A stretch of 64,000 nt of DNA from assembly GCA_964436165.1 (NCBI GenBank), contig CAYTBY010000002.1:1-64000 (forward strand). The letters run 5' to 3'. Below are positions 15,301 to 22,973 of this stretch, one piece after another. The notes beneath the pieces were generated by a model. It was not told where the DNA came from. It did not search any database and worked only from the letters and a program-made list of their open reading frames with translations. The number at the start of each line of letters is the position of its first letter. Position 1 is the stretch's first letter. Both the position numbers and the translations under genes were made by a program. The stretch is from 2-01-FULL-39-28 sp964436165. Lineage in GTDB: Bacteria; Patescibacteriota; Minisyncoccia; 2-02-FULL-40-12; GWA2-44-9.

Positions 15301-15549
15301 AGGAACTCTTACACAATATCGGGTTTATTCAGAAATTGTGAAATTAATGATCTCAAAGTATATGGAGTGGAAGTTACGGGCGAGGACTCGGGCAGCCTTC
15401 ATTGGATAAACATATCGGGCGATCAGGCCGTAGCCGAAGATGCTAACTTTTTTAAAAAAGTTTTTTGTATTAATAATAACGAGTTCAATTGGTATAATAA
15501 GAGCAGTCACTACTCATCGCTTGGCCAGGTGCCTAACTATTCAAGATGA
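12373..15549 (+). CDS. Large secreted multidomain surface protein
   Basis: 1058 residues. Signal peptide 1-25 (ending VVSAQ), an Fn3-like domain (30-125, TAPVITNVRHENV), a Gly/Ser linker (about 128-137), a beta-sandwich segment (140-235), a TPTPTP-type linker (about 240-285), another Fn3 domain (295-375), two or three carboxypeptidase-regulatory-like repeats (385-660), a ZU5-like region (680-820), a third Fn3 domain (825-915), and a C-terminal domain with INPHGYKRLFLNP...FYGHLGGY. Probably displayed on the cell surface for contact with a host or matrix. The last 4 bp overlap the histidine kinase gene. Domain limits are approximate. Confidence 0.8.
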   Translation: MKKYYLSATFVLMVVFTFSIVVSAQTDSTAPVITNVRHENVISSGAQIKWTTDDLSDSRIYYGTTPGNYSLSTTSRCDAGGNVAEHCLNLTGLAYNTVYYYMVISTNTSGLYTQRSDFQFTSGTSSSGGGGGGSGSVQLGYPNGGQCYMPGDTVNLNWSKSGSVDHVALYFSPNGYGTRPTQYFYMATPAQTYYAWTVPNNMTSQGVIWIVSHDINHVEGVADTNDSYFYISSSCYVTPTPTPTPSYSPTPTPTPTPTPSPTVSGSPQPSPEAPAGTAAPSPSTTPIYDQTYKPLAPSNFQAVVAGDKITLTWIDVADEEHYGIYRKLSGGAWLFLKTVSANTVSYVDDNVPVGSYEYDANACNSWGCSAYSNIAGAMIGAVGDYDTKTLSGTVYFSNGQPVTDAEVGAYSQDTGFWTSRQVNSSGYYSFTLSGGKWQIAVRPKDPQSAKWTYSDQFSEVDFVRDSSSETKTVNFTIPSSDNKLSVLAVDNEGMPIANAGIVVDTISAGQSSPTTTNSGIELFAKTDPSGQATFNLRNGTYYIRGFLSYESGYINPSEQSVTLLSGESKSLKIVFTKKTELASIFLEGKTRLENGDPAEAFIWAWSEKGGFVNSRSASDGTFKIQITGNSTWHIGAGREIDLVPYKSSEIGVYVANQTLWVELILLKYSMTSLAPKATNTQLATQEIITHVQDGTKVIVPANAVATTSPITVEVKPTIEVASQPSSKVVGNAYDVSVKNPVGMELREFGKEITIELPYKDSDLTAQGVTADNIAPSYFDETTSTWVKVDNYTVDKARKVIIARVKHLTLFAIVLAADIVPPSSPTSVKASALGQGLISLTWTNPSADLDHINIYRSENPGSLGRFEGTTKSSAFTNDIDIKNGITYYYVVRSVDSAGNETSNTTPTAVKAVGDSLKTSASSGLKEGDMISAAGSDDPDIYIINPHGYKRLFLNPVIFSFYGHLGGYKNVKSISASTRNSYTISGLFRNCEINDLKVYGVEVTGEDSGSLHWINISGDQAVAEDANFFKKVFCINNNEFNWYNKSSHYSSLGQVPNYSR

Positions 15550-17318
15550 ATTTAAAACCCTCTTTTAAGGGTGGCAAATTAAGAAACAAAATTCTTCGGA
15601 TGATGTTTCTGATAGGATTTGTCCCTATTGTTGTTTTGGGATTGCTTTCTTTTTACAGCATTAGATTTTTCCATGATTCAGACGTGGCCAGCATTGAAAA
15701 TAACCTGGTTAATCAAAAAACCGAAGAAATCAACGCTTTTATTCAAAGTATCGTCAGTACCTTTAAAATACGAGTTTCTTTTGAGCAAACAGGCGATATA
15801 GATCTGGCCGGTCAATATTTTATTTTAAAACAGCTATTTAATCAGTTTTTGGATATTCAAGAAATATCCTTCATCAATCTTACCGGACATGAAACCTCGC
15901 GCCTTAATAAATCTTTTCCTGACGGTATTGGATCCGAAGAATTACAAGATCAAAGCAGGAGCGAGAAATTTGTTAGAGCAAAGAATGGCCATAATTATAT
16001 AAGTCCGGTTTACGTTACTTCTAAAGGCCCAACGATTATGGTTGCTTCCCCGGTTTTTAACCGGAACGGGATACTTATCTCGGTTATTTCCGGCGAGGTT
16101 AGTTTAGAAAGTCTGCAAAAAATAGTTGAACGAAGCCAATTAGGAAATTCCGGCTATTTATATATCGTTGCCAGCGACGGGTTTCTAGTCGCTCATAGCC
16201 AAAAAGATAAACTAAATAATACTGATCTGGCCAATGTTGCTTTTGTAAAAAACATTATTAATAAAGACAATGTAACCGGCCAAAATCGTTACAATAGCTT
16301 ATGGCATGAACCGGTAGTGGCTTCGGGTAAATATATCGATGAATTAAAACTGGGTGTAATTGCTGAATGGCCGGTTAAAGAAGCCGATTTAATTCTAGAC
16401 ACTCTAAATCAGCAATTTTTAATTACTTCCGCCTTAGTTTTAATTGGAACTCTAATTCTCAGTTTAATAATCGCCAGCCGGATTGTTCGGCCGATAAAAA
16501 CCCTTGAAGCAGGTACGCGGGTTATTGCTCAGGGCCAGTTTAACCAGCCGGTTCTTATTAAAACAGGCGACGAAATAGAAGATTTAAGCAATGCTTTTAA
16601 CGAGATGCTGGCCGGATTAAAACGTTTGGAAGAATTAAAAAAGGAATTCGTATTTATCGCCGCCCATGATCTAAGAACTCCGGTTACGGCTATTAAGGGT
16701 TATTTGTCTCTGGTTTTAGAGGGAAACTACGGTTCGGTCGAGCCGTCTGTTAAGGAGGTGCTTGCGAAAGTAACCAGAGCCAATCAGCGCCTTGTCCAGC
16801 TGGTAGATGATCTGCTTCAAGTCGCTCGAGCTGAAGCCGGCCGGATACCAATTAAAGTGGCCTCGGTAAGTGCGGTTGAGCCGATAAAAGAAGTACTGGG
16901 TGAATTAAAACTCCTGGCTGATGAGAAAAACATAAACATGGTATATGAACCTCCAGTCGATTTGCCTAACATATTAGCCGATACCGAACGGCTTAAAGAG
17001 GTTATGGTTAATCTTATCGGGAATGCTATCAAGTACACTCTTGGTTCCGGCACGGTAACCGTCAGCCACGAAATCCAAGATAAAAATCTGGTCATTAATA
17101 TAAAAGATACCGGCATGGGTATTAGCCTTGAAAATCAAAAGAAATTATTTGAAAAATATTACCGGATAGAGACCGAGAAAACAAAAGATATTCAGGGCAC
17201 CGGACTCGGTCTGTTCATCGTCAAACAAATAATTGAGAAAATGAACGGCTCGATCTGGGCTGTTTCGGAGGAGGGCAAGGGCTCAACTTTTAGCTTTTCT
17301 CTCCCGATTGTAAATTAA
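15546..17318 (+). CDS. Membrane sensor histidine kinase (Cache-HAMP-HisKA-HATPase)
   Basis: 590 residues. Transmembrane segment about 17-37, an extracellular double-Cache-like sensor (40-285), a second membrane segment about 292-312, HAMP (about 313-365), a HisKA dimerisation domain with the phosphoacceptor box HDLRTP (about 378), and a HATPase domain with N box NLIGNAIKYT, G1 DTGMGIS and G2 GTGLGLFIVKQ. All catalytic boxes look intact. No response regulator is adjacent. The ATGA overlap with the surface protein gene implies translational coupling, so the two may act together. Confidence 0.92.
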   Translation: MNLKPSFKGGKLRNKILRMMFLIGFVPIVVLGLLSFYSIRFFHDSDVASIENNLVNQKTEEINAFIQSIVSTFKIRVSFEQTGDIDLAGQYFILKQLFNQFLDIQEISFINLTGHETSRLNKSFPDGIGSEELQDQSRSEKFVRAKNGHNYISPVYVTSKGPTIMVASPVFNRNGILISVISGEVSLESLQKIVERSQLGNSGYLYIVASDGFLVAHSQKDKLNNTDLANVAFVKNIINKDNVTGQNRYNSLWHEPVVASGKYIDELKLGVIAEWPVKEADLILDTLNQQFLITSALVLIGTLILSLIIASRIVRPIKTLEAGTRVIAQGQFNQPVLIKTGDEIEDLSNAFNEMLAGLKRLEELKKEFVFIAAHDLRTPVTAIKGYLSLVLEGNYGSVEPSVKEVLAKVTRANQRLVQLVDDLLQVARAEAGRIPIKVASVSAVEPIKEVLGELKLLADEKNINMVYEPPVDLPNILADTERLKEVMVNLIGNAIKYTLGSGTVTVSHEIQDKNLVINIKDTGMGISLENQKKLFEKYYRIETEKTKDIQGTGLGLFIVKQIIEKMNGSIWAVSEEGKGSTFSFSLPIVN

Positions 17319-17320
17319 CA

Positions 17321-17342
17321 GCCCATCTATTTGAATGGGCTG
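17321..17342. terminator. Hairpin between convergent genes
   Basis: AGCCCAT / ATGGGCT stem with an 8-nt loop between the histidine kinase and the minus-strand deaminase-like gene; no long T-run. Confidence 0.5.
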
Positions 17343-17377
17343 GGTTAAGGCTTTAGGACTTGAGTGTAAGTCCTAGT

Positions 17378-18427
17378 TTATTGACCGGGTCTGGTATCCC
17401 AGGCATTCTGGTTCATTTGTTTCAGATGGTCTCTAGTCAGGCCGGCTACAAGGCACATATGGCCGACTTCATTTAAAGAGGGGAAAAACAGATTATCATC
17501 GTGATCCAAGAACACTTTTACTCCCTCTTCTAATTGCTCATCGAGCCGCAGTTCCCTGATGTCTTTGATATAGCCTGATGCCAGATAGTTACCGGGACAA
17601 CTCGATATTCCGATACCAAGGTCAGCAACAAATTTCATCAAAGAGCTGTTATAAGCCAAGGCTCGGGCATGGTTAATTGTTTTGCAATCCAACGAAATCG
17701 CTACTCTGATATTATCTAGTAATTTCGGAAGGTCTCTTTCAAAGTTTGGTTCTTCATCGGCTTGATTGATCCACTCTCCGGCATGAGCATGGACGTCACG
17801 GCCGTAATGTTGGGCAAGTCTAATTGCGTCGGCGTGTCTTTGGAGAGGATAGCTTGCTTCATTGCAAACAAAGTCAATGGCTGGTACGTCTTCTTTATTA
17901 AATTGAAGAGCAATTTTGACTAAACGAACTGATTCTGATGAGGGTACTTCCCGTCCGATGGCGAAAACAAGGTGAGTTCTTATTGCTTTACCGGGAAATT
18001 TTTCAGCAAATTTCTTCTCGCCTGCCCGCAGGCCGTCCAAAAGAATTCTTGTCACCCAGTATTCATTTAGCACTCCCTTGGGACATGTCTTATCGCCAAA
18101 TACGCAATATTGTGGAGCCATGGTCGCATATGCCTTGATAAACCCCTGACAGCCTCGCTCAAATGCAAAATTTTCTCCGATATTAAAAATAGTCACCGGA
18201 TTTTGCATTATACCCGTAGTCAGTTTAAACTTTTCGACGATATTGTCCTGGGGACGAGGATAGAGAAAATACTGCCTGATCTGTTCGTGATGATCTGTCC
18301 CTTGTTCAATATCAAGAGGATACGGTTTTCTGCTCCAGGAGTGATACCTAGGCAATTTAGCGACCAATGTATCCGAACCATCAATATGATCTTGTCGTGA
18401 TATATCCAAGCCCAGCCATTCAGACAT
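17378..18427 (-). CDS. Adenosine deaminase-like amidohydrolase
   Basis: 349 residues of the adenosine deaminase fold. Visible motifs: VHAHAGEW (ADA HAGE, catalytic Glu), INHARAL (second His region), SSCPGNYLASGYIKD (ADA C-P-x-SN region) and LDHDDNLFF (ADA DDP, metal Asp). The N-terminal metal motif HxHLDG appears as QDHIDGS (Gln12, His14), so one zinc-binding His is replaced. Activity may be altered or directed at another substrate. AAAGAGG before the ATG is a good Shine-Dalgarno. The gene diverges from the 255-residue gene with interlocking promoters. Confidence 0.78.
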   Translation of the reverse strand: MSEWLGLDISRQDHIDGSDTLVAKLPRYHSWSRKPYPLDIEQGTDHHEQIRQYFLYPRPQDNIVEKFKLTTGIMQNPVTIFNIGENFAFERGCQGFIKAYATMAPQYCVFGDKTCPKGVLNEYWVTRILLDGLRAGEKKFAEKFPGKAIRTHLVFAIGREVPSSESVRLVKIALQFNKEDVPAIDFVCNEASYPLQRHADAIRLAQHYGRDVHAHAGEWINQADEEPNFERDLPKLLDNIRVAISLDCKTINHARALAYNSSLMKFVADLGIGISSCPGNYLASGYIKDIRELRLDEQLEEGVKVFLDHDDNLFFPSLNEVGHMCLVAGLTRDHLKQMNQNAWDTRPGQ

Positions 18428-18466
18428 TACGACCTCTTTAATCTTTGTGAAAGTACGAATTTATGA

Positions 18467-18502
18467 AGCATACTTGCATTTTATATAAAAATCAAATAAT
18501 AT
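18467..18502. promoter_or_regulatory. Overlapping divergent promoters
   Basis: Plus strand: TTGCAT (18474-18479), 17 nt, TAATAT (18497-18502). Minus strand: TTGATT (18490-18495 as AATCAA), 17 nt, TATGCT (18467-18472 as AGCATA). The two promoters occupy the same DNA face to face, so they should exclude each other. Confidence 0.65.
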
Positions 18503-18532
18503 CTAGCCAGTATCTTTAACAAGGAGAAAATA

Positions 18533-19300
18533 ATGTCTTCTGAATATCCTCTCAAGCACGTTCGGCTCCAACAATTGCATAACGCGGGTTTGAATGTTAG
18601 CGATTTTATCTGTTTTGCGCCAAATACATTAAAAGAGCGCGAAGAAGAGCTTAGGGCTTTTCTAGAAAAATATAAGCATATTTCTTGTCGGCATTTTCAT
18701 GCAGATGAAAAGAAGTATTTCAAATGCCCAGTTCTGTATGATCAGACTGATTTAGAAACTATTTTGGCTTTTTGTTCAGAGCACAATAAAACATTTTATA
18801 CTCTCTGCAATGAAGCAATCAACACCCAAGAATCAGAATGTGCTGGAAATGTTTTGGTCCACGATGAAAATAATTGGTTCATAGAATATTTCTATGGACC
18901 AGGTACTCCTCGGGATGTAGAGAAAAATGTTGATAAACTGAAGACCTATTCCAAGTCCTTGGGCTCACCGGCTCAAGGCGATAGGCCGCCGGAAGCAGTA
19001 CTAAGATTTGCTTTTGAAGCAAGGAAATTTCGTCCTTTAAACAAGGCCTATATTCTTGAGTTTTCTCTCTATCCCTATCCAATCGGTAGAAATCAAACCC
19101 ATGTCGTTTGTTGGGAATGGCGCTGGGGCTGGTTGCACTATCAGCTCCAAGCTAACCAGTTTCTTTTAAACCAGAACAGGACGCTTTCAGACGAAGTGGA
19201 CCATTTAAAAAATGTAATCACTATTTTGGAAAGAGAGAATAGATTTCTTTGGGAAAAAGCCGATCCAAATACCAAAGAGGCGCTTAGTCCGGGAGCCTAA
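18533..19300 (+). CDS. Hypothetical protein, 255 residues
   Basis: No family recognised with confidence. Soluble, mixed alpha/beta, with segments such as FICFAPNTLKEREEELRAFLEKY, a Cys/His-rich patch (ISCRHFHADEKKYFKCPV), YILEFSLYPYPIGRNQTHVVCWEWR and a C-terminal coiled coil (about 215-245). The middle part vaguely recalls ATP-grasp proteins, but I see no decisive motif. AAGGAG precedes the ATG; promoter at 18474-18502 and terminator at 19308-19334. It is divergent from the deaminase-like gene, which could mean a shared pathway. Confidence 0.7.
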   Translation: MSSEYPLKHVRLQQLHNAGLNVSDFICFAPNTLKEREEELRAFLEKYKHISCRHFHADEKKYFKCPVLYDQTDLETILAFCSEHNKTFYTLCNEAINTQESECAGNVLVHDENNWFIEYFYGPGTPRDVEKNVDKLKTYSKSLGSPAQGDRPPEAVLRFAFEARKFRPLNKAYILEFSLYPYPIGRNQTHVVCWEWRWGWLHYQLQANQFLLNQNRTLSDEVDHLKNVITILERENRFLWEKADPNTKEALSPGA

Positions 19301-19307
19301 TTTGACG

Positions 19308-19334
19308 AGAGGCCCTAAAAAGCCTCTTTTTTAT
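19308..19334 (+). terminator. Terminator after 255-residue gene
   Basis: AGAGGC / GCCTCT stem followed by TTTTTTATTT. Confidence 0.88.
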
Positions 19335-19369
19335 TTGTAAAAAAGCTATTGTTTTGATAAATTAAATAA

Positions 19370-21049
19370 ATGACCCATAGTCAAATCGGGGATAAGTTTA
19401 GGAAATTTTTTGAATCCAAGGGACACAAGTGGGTGGCTTCATCTCCTTTGTTACCGGATGATCCGTCGGTGCTTTTTACGACTGCCGGCATGCAGCAGTT
19501 TAAGCCATATTATACCGGTCAAGCCGATCCGATGAAGGATTTCGGGTCTTTGAATACCGCCTCCCTTCAAAAGGTAATGCGCACATCTGATATTGACGAG
19601 GTGGGAGATGAATTCCATCTCACCTTTTTCCAAATGTTGGGCAATTTTAGTTTCGGCGGATATTGGAAAGAGGCGTGCATTGCTTGGATCTATGATTATA
19701 TTACTAAAGAGCTTGGGTTAAAAATTAATTATGTAACTGTTTTTAGCGGTGATAAAGACATACCCCCAGATGATGAATCCGAATTAATATGGAGAACTGT
19801 TGATAAAAATTTAAAAATTAAAAAAGGATCTAAAAGTGATAATTTTTGGGGACCGACCGGAGAAGAAGGTCCTTGCGGACCAGCTAATGAGGTTTATGTT
19901 AATAATATAGAAATTGGCACTTTAGTTTTTAATGAGTATTTTCAGCACAAAGATAAGAGTTTAGAAAATTTAAAACCATCTGGTGTAGATGTCGGATTGG
20001 GGTTAGAAAGGTTGGCGGTAATGGCGCAACATAAGAAAAATATTTTTGAGACAGACTTATTCGAACCTATAATGGCCAGTATTCCTGATCATTTAGACAT
20101 CAGAACTAAAAGAATAATAGCCGATCATTTACGGACTTTTGTTTTCCTAGCTTTGGAAGGGCTAGTGCCATCTAACAAAGAACAGGGCTATGTGATGCGA
20201 AGATTAATGAGAAGAGTGATGGCATTTAACGTGTCAAGGGATATCATAGATTCCGTAATTAATACTTATGAAAGCGAATATCCGGAACTTAGGGCCAAAA
20301 GAAATGAAATAGTAAATATCTATTCCGAGGAACTTGCAAAATTCAATAAAACTCTTCGTAATGGCCTAAACGAACTTAAGCGTTTAGAAAAAGTTGAGGC
20401 GCCTCAAGCCTTTAAGTTATATGAGAGTTTTGGTTTGCCCTACGAAGTAGTCAAAGATGCGGCGAAAGATAGGGCAAAAAATTTAACCCGTGAAGCTTTT
20501 GACGAAGAATTTAAAAAACACCAAGAAAAATCTCGGGCTGGGGCAGAGAAGAAATTTGGCGGGCATGGGCTGTTGCTTGATACTGGAGAACTGAAGGCTG
20601 GGAATGAAGAAGAATTAAAGAAAGCCACTCGTCTGCATACGGCGACACATTTGCTCCATGCCTCACTAAGGAAAGTGCTTGGTCCGGAGGTCCACCAAGC
20701 CGGTTCGGATATAACTGCTGAACGGTTGAGGTTTGACTTCAACTTCCTTCGCAAATTAACTCCTGAAGAATTCCAAAAGATAGAGGATCTAGCCAATGAA
20801 GCGGTCAAAAAAGATTATAAAGTAACCAAAGAAGAAATGGCATATGAAGATGCAATTAAATCAGGCGCTTTGGCATTCTTCAAATTAAAATACCCGCCAA
20901 AAGTAAATGTTTACTCGGTGGGAGATTTTTCTAAGGAATTGTGCGGCGGACCCCACGTCTCTCACACTGCTGAAATCGGCAGAATAAAAATCACCAAAGA
21001 AGAGACTGTTTCAGCTGGCATCAGGAGGATTAGGGCAGTTGTAGAATAA
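19370..21049 (+). CDS. alaS: Alanyl-tRNA synthetase (short form)
   Basis: Charges tRNA-Ala with alanine in the cytoplasm. 559 residues against about 870 in most bacteria. The class II catalytic core (residues 1-240: FTTAGMQQFKPYY, RTSDIDEVGDEFHLTFFQMLGNFSFG) and the editing domain (about 420-555: HTATHLLHASL with HxxxH, ELCGGPHVSHTAEIG) are present, while the C-terminal C-Ala domain is missing, as in many Patescibacteria. No Shine-Dalgarno; a TAAATT box ends 6 nt before the ATG, suggesting a leaderless start. It heads the alaS-frr-rseP-proS block. Confidence 0.93.
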   Translation: MTHSQIGDKFRKFFESKGHKWVASSPLLPDDPSVLFTTAGMQQFKPYYTGQADPMKDFGSLNTASLQKVMRTSDIDEVGDEFHLTFFQMLGNFSFGGYWKEACIAWIYDYITKELGLKINYVTVFSGDKDIPPDDESELIWRTVDKNLKIKKGSKSDNFWGPTGEEGPCGPANEVYVNNIEIGTLVFNEYFQHKDKSLENLKPSGVDVGLGLERLAVMAQHKKNIFETDLFEPIMASIPDHLDIRTKRIIADHLRTFVFLALEGLVPSNKEQGYVMRRLMRRVMAFNVSRDIIDSVINTYESEYPELRAKRNEIVNIYSEELAKFNKTLRNGLNELKRLEKVEAPQAFKLYESFGLPYEVVKDAAKDRAKNLTREAFDEEFKKHQEKSRAGAEKKFGGHGLLLDTGELKAGNEEELKKATRLHTATHLLHASLRKVLGPEVHQAGSDITAERLRFDFNFLRKLTPEEFQKIEDLANEAVKKDYKVTKEEMAYEDAIKSGALAFFKLKYPPKVNVYSVGDFSKELCGGPHVSHTAEIGRIKITKEETVSAGIRRIRAVVE

Positions 21050-21072
21050 GATTTAAATGATAAAATTCTAAT

Positions 21073-21630
21073 ATGTCTTATCAAGAGTTAATAAAACAAC
21101 GAAAGGGGGATTTTGATGCTACATTCGAGCATGCTCGAAGCGAGGTTGCAACTATAAGGACCGGTCGGGCCAATTCAGCCATGGTTGAAGATATTCAGGT
21201 TGAGTATATGGGCTCTAGGCTTCGTCTCAAAGAATTGGCAACAATTATGACGCCGGAGCCGAAAATGATTATGATTCAGCCGTGGGATAAAACGGCGATC
21301 CCCCTCATTGATAAAGCCATCCGTGATCACGGTTCCGGTTTTTCCGTTTCGTCGGATAATCAAGGGGTGAGAGTTAACATACCGCCGTTAATGGAAGAAC
21401 GAAGGAAAGAGATGTTAAAATTATTGAGTCAGAAAGTCGAAGAAGCCAGGATCAAAAGCCGACAGATCAGGGACGATGTTATAAAAAAGGTTCAGGCTGA
21501 AGTTCGAGCCAAAACCGCCCGTGAAGACGACCTGCGCAAAGCCAAGGACGAGCTTCAGAAAATAATGGACGATTTTAATAAAAAATTAGATGAGATGGTG
21601 AAGAAAAAAGAGCAGGAGTTAATGTCTTAA
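21073..21630 (+). CDS. frr: Ribosome recycling factor
   Basis: 185 residues, the full family length. It splits terminated ribosomes together with EF-G. Diagnostic segments are IRTGRANSAMVEDIQVEYMG near the N-terminus, IRDHGSGFSVSSDNQG in the middle and the long C-terminal helix (RIKSRQIRDDVIKKV to the end). A TGA-TAAAAT extended -10 (about 21058-21066) lies 6 nt before the ATG, so it may have its own leaderless transcript despite only 23 nt to alaS. Confidence 0.95.
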   Translation: MSYQELIKQRKGDFDATFEHARSEVATIRTGRANSAMVEDIQVEYMGSRLRLKELATIMTPEPKMIMIQPWDKTAIPLIDKAIRDHGSGFSVSSDNQGVRVNIPPLMEERRKEMLKLLSQKVEEARIKSRQIRDDVIKKVQAEVRAKTAREDDLRKAKDELQKIMDDFNKKLDEMVKKKEQELMS

Positions 21631-21750
21631 ATTTCTAATTAACCTAATTTCTAATTAACCTAATCAATGATCAATTCCTAATTTAGGGACTAGGTCATTT
21701 CCGGAATTTTTTAGGTCAATTAGACTAATTAGAGCAATTAGGTCAATTTT
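21631..21750. repeat. AT-rich short tandem repeats between frr and rseP
   Basis: Two exact copies of a 16-nt unit (21631-21646, 21647-21662) are followed by repeated AATTAGGTC/CTAATTA words in both orientations up to the start of rseP. No ORF. Similar repeat-rich gaps occur at 22938-22972 and 51942-52056. Confidence 0.7.
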
Positions 21751-21786
21751 ATAATTACTTTTTTAATTTTTATTGCGGTTATAGGG

Positions 21787-22935
21787 GTGCTGGTTCTCGT
21801 TCATGAATGGGGGCATTTTATTATGGCTCGAAGGGCGGGGATGAGGGTTGATGAATTTGGTTTTGGATTTCCGCCGAGACTTCTTGGAATTAAAAAAGTT
21901 AATAATAAATGGAAACTAATAAAAGGCAACGAATCACCACCTATAAGTTCACTAGGAAAGCCCTGGGAAGATCCATTCACAAGAAAAGATATTCCTGGTG
22001 AAACGCTCTACTCGATTAATCTCATACCCTTCGGCGGCTTCGTAAAAATTCTGGGCGAAGATGGCGATTCACGGGATGATCTAAGAAGTTTTGGCGCCAA
22101 ATCAACGTCAGCTAAGTTGAGGGTAGTTGTAGCCGGTGTGGTAATGAATTTTTTATTTGCCGTTTTACTTTTAATTTTAGGTAATTTTTTCGGTCTTCGC
22201 ATAGGATTATTTGACGAGGAATTAATAAATCAAGCTCGAGACAAAAAAGTCCAGATAATCCAAGTTGTTGCCGGAAGTCCGGCCGAAAAAGCTGGATTGA
22301 GCGTCTTAGATGAGATAGTCGGATTTGAACAAAACGGGTTATTAATAGAAACGGATACTACGGAAGAAGTTCAGGCTTTTACATCCGAACATAGAGGAGA
22401 AACCTTAACCATGGTGGTTAGAGATGGTGATATAACCAAAAAAGAAGTAGAAACACGTTTAAATCCTCCGCCGGGGGAGGGCAGTATGGGAATCGTCATG
22501 GCCCTTACCGGAGTTGTTTCTTATCCATGGTATGAGGCAATATGGCGAGGTGGCTATGATGGGGTTATTATTGCCTACAATACGGCTTATACCTATGGCT
22601 TGTTATTTAAAACTTTGTTTTCTGACGGTAAACTTATTGGCGAGGTCTCCGGGCCGATTGGCATCGCCGGCATAACTGGTCAAGCGGCCAGAGTCGGATT
22701 CAGTTATCTGATGCAGTTTGTGGCTCTAATCTCGATTAATTTAGCCATATTGAACATTGTTCCTTTTCCGGCTCTTGATGGCGGACGGGCAATATTCATA
22801 ATTGCAGAGAAATTCAGAGGCAAACCGGTTGATAAAAGAATCGAATCAGCGGTTAATAGCTTTGGTTTTGCCCTTCTCCTAGCTTTGATGATCTATGTTA
22901 CAATTAAAGACATAACCAAGTTCTTCACCGTGTGA
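21787..22935 (+). CDS. rseP: Site-2 metalloprotease RseP family
   Basis: Intramembrane zinc protease cleaving membrane-bound regulators. HEWGH (zinc and catalytic Glu) sits in the first helix, a PDZ domain follows (about 135-225: AGSPAEKAGLSVLDEIVGF), and NIVPFPALDGGRAIF gives the third zinc ligand (LDG). From GTG 21787 the first helix is clipped. The open frame continues upstream to 21742 (NFIITFLIFIAVIGV) and completes it, but offers only ATA (21751) or ATT (21754) as starts. TTAGG lies 9 nt before 21751, so a rare start there is likely. Confidence 0.88.
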   Translation: MLVLVHEWGHFIMARRAGMRVDEFGFGFPPRLLGIKKVNNKWKLIKGNESPPISSLGKPWEDPFTRKDIPGETLYSINLIPFGGFVKILGEDGDSRDDLRSFGAKSTSAKLRVVVAGVVMNFLFAVLLLILGNFFGLRIGLFDEELINQARDKKVQIIQVVAGSPAEKAGLSVLDEIVGFEQNGLLIETDTTEEVQAFTSEHRGETLTMVVRDGDITKKEVETRLNPPPGEGSMGIVMALTGVVSYPWYEAIWRGGYDGVIIAYNTAYTYGLLFKTLFSDGKLIGEVSGPIGIAGITGQAARVGFSYLMQFVALISINLAILNIVPFPALDGGRAIFIIAEKFRGKPVDKRIESAVNSFGFALLLALMIYVTIKDITKFFTV

Positions 22936-22973
22936 AGAATCGTAATTTAAAATTTTTAATTTAAAATTTAAAA

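Noticed and set aside
21631..21750. CRISPR-like repeats between frr and rseP
   Set aside because: The 16-nt units are directly adjacent without spacers of constant length, and no cas gene is near.
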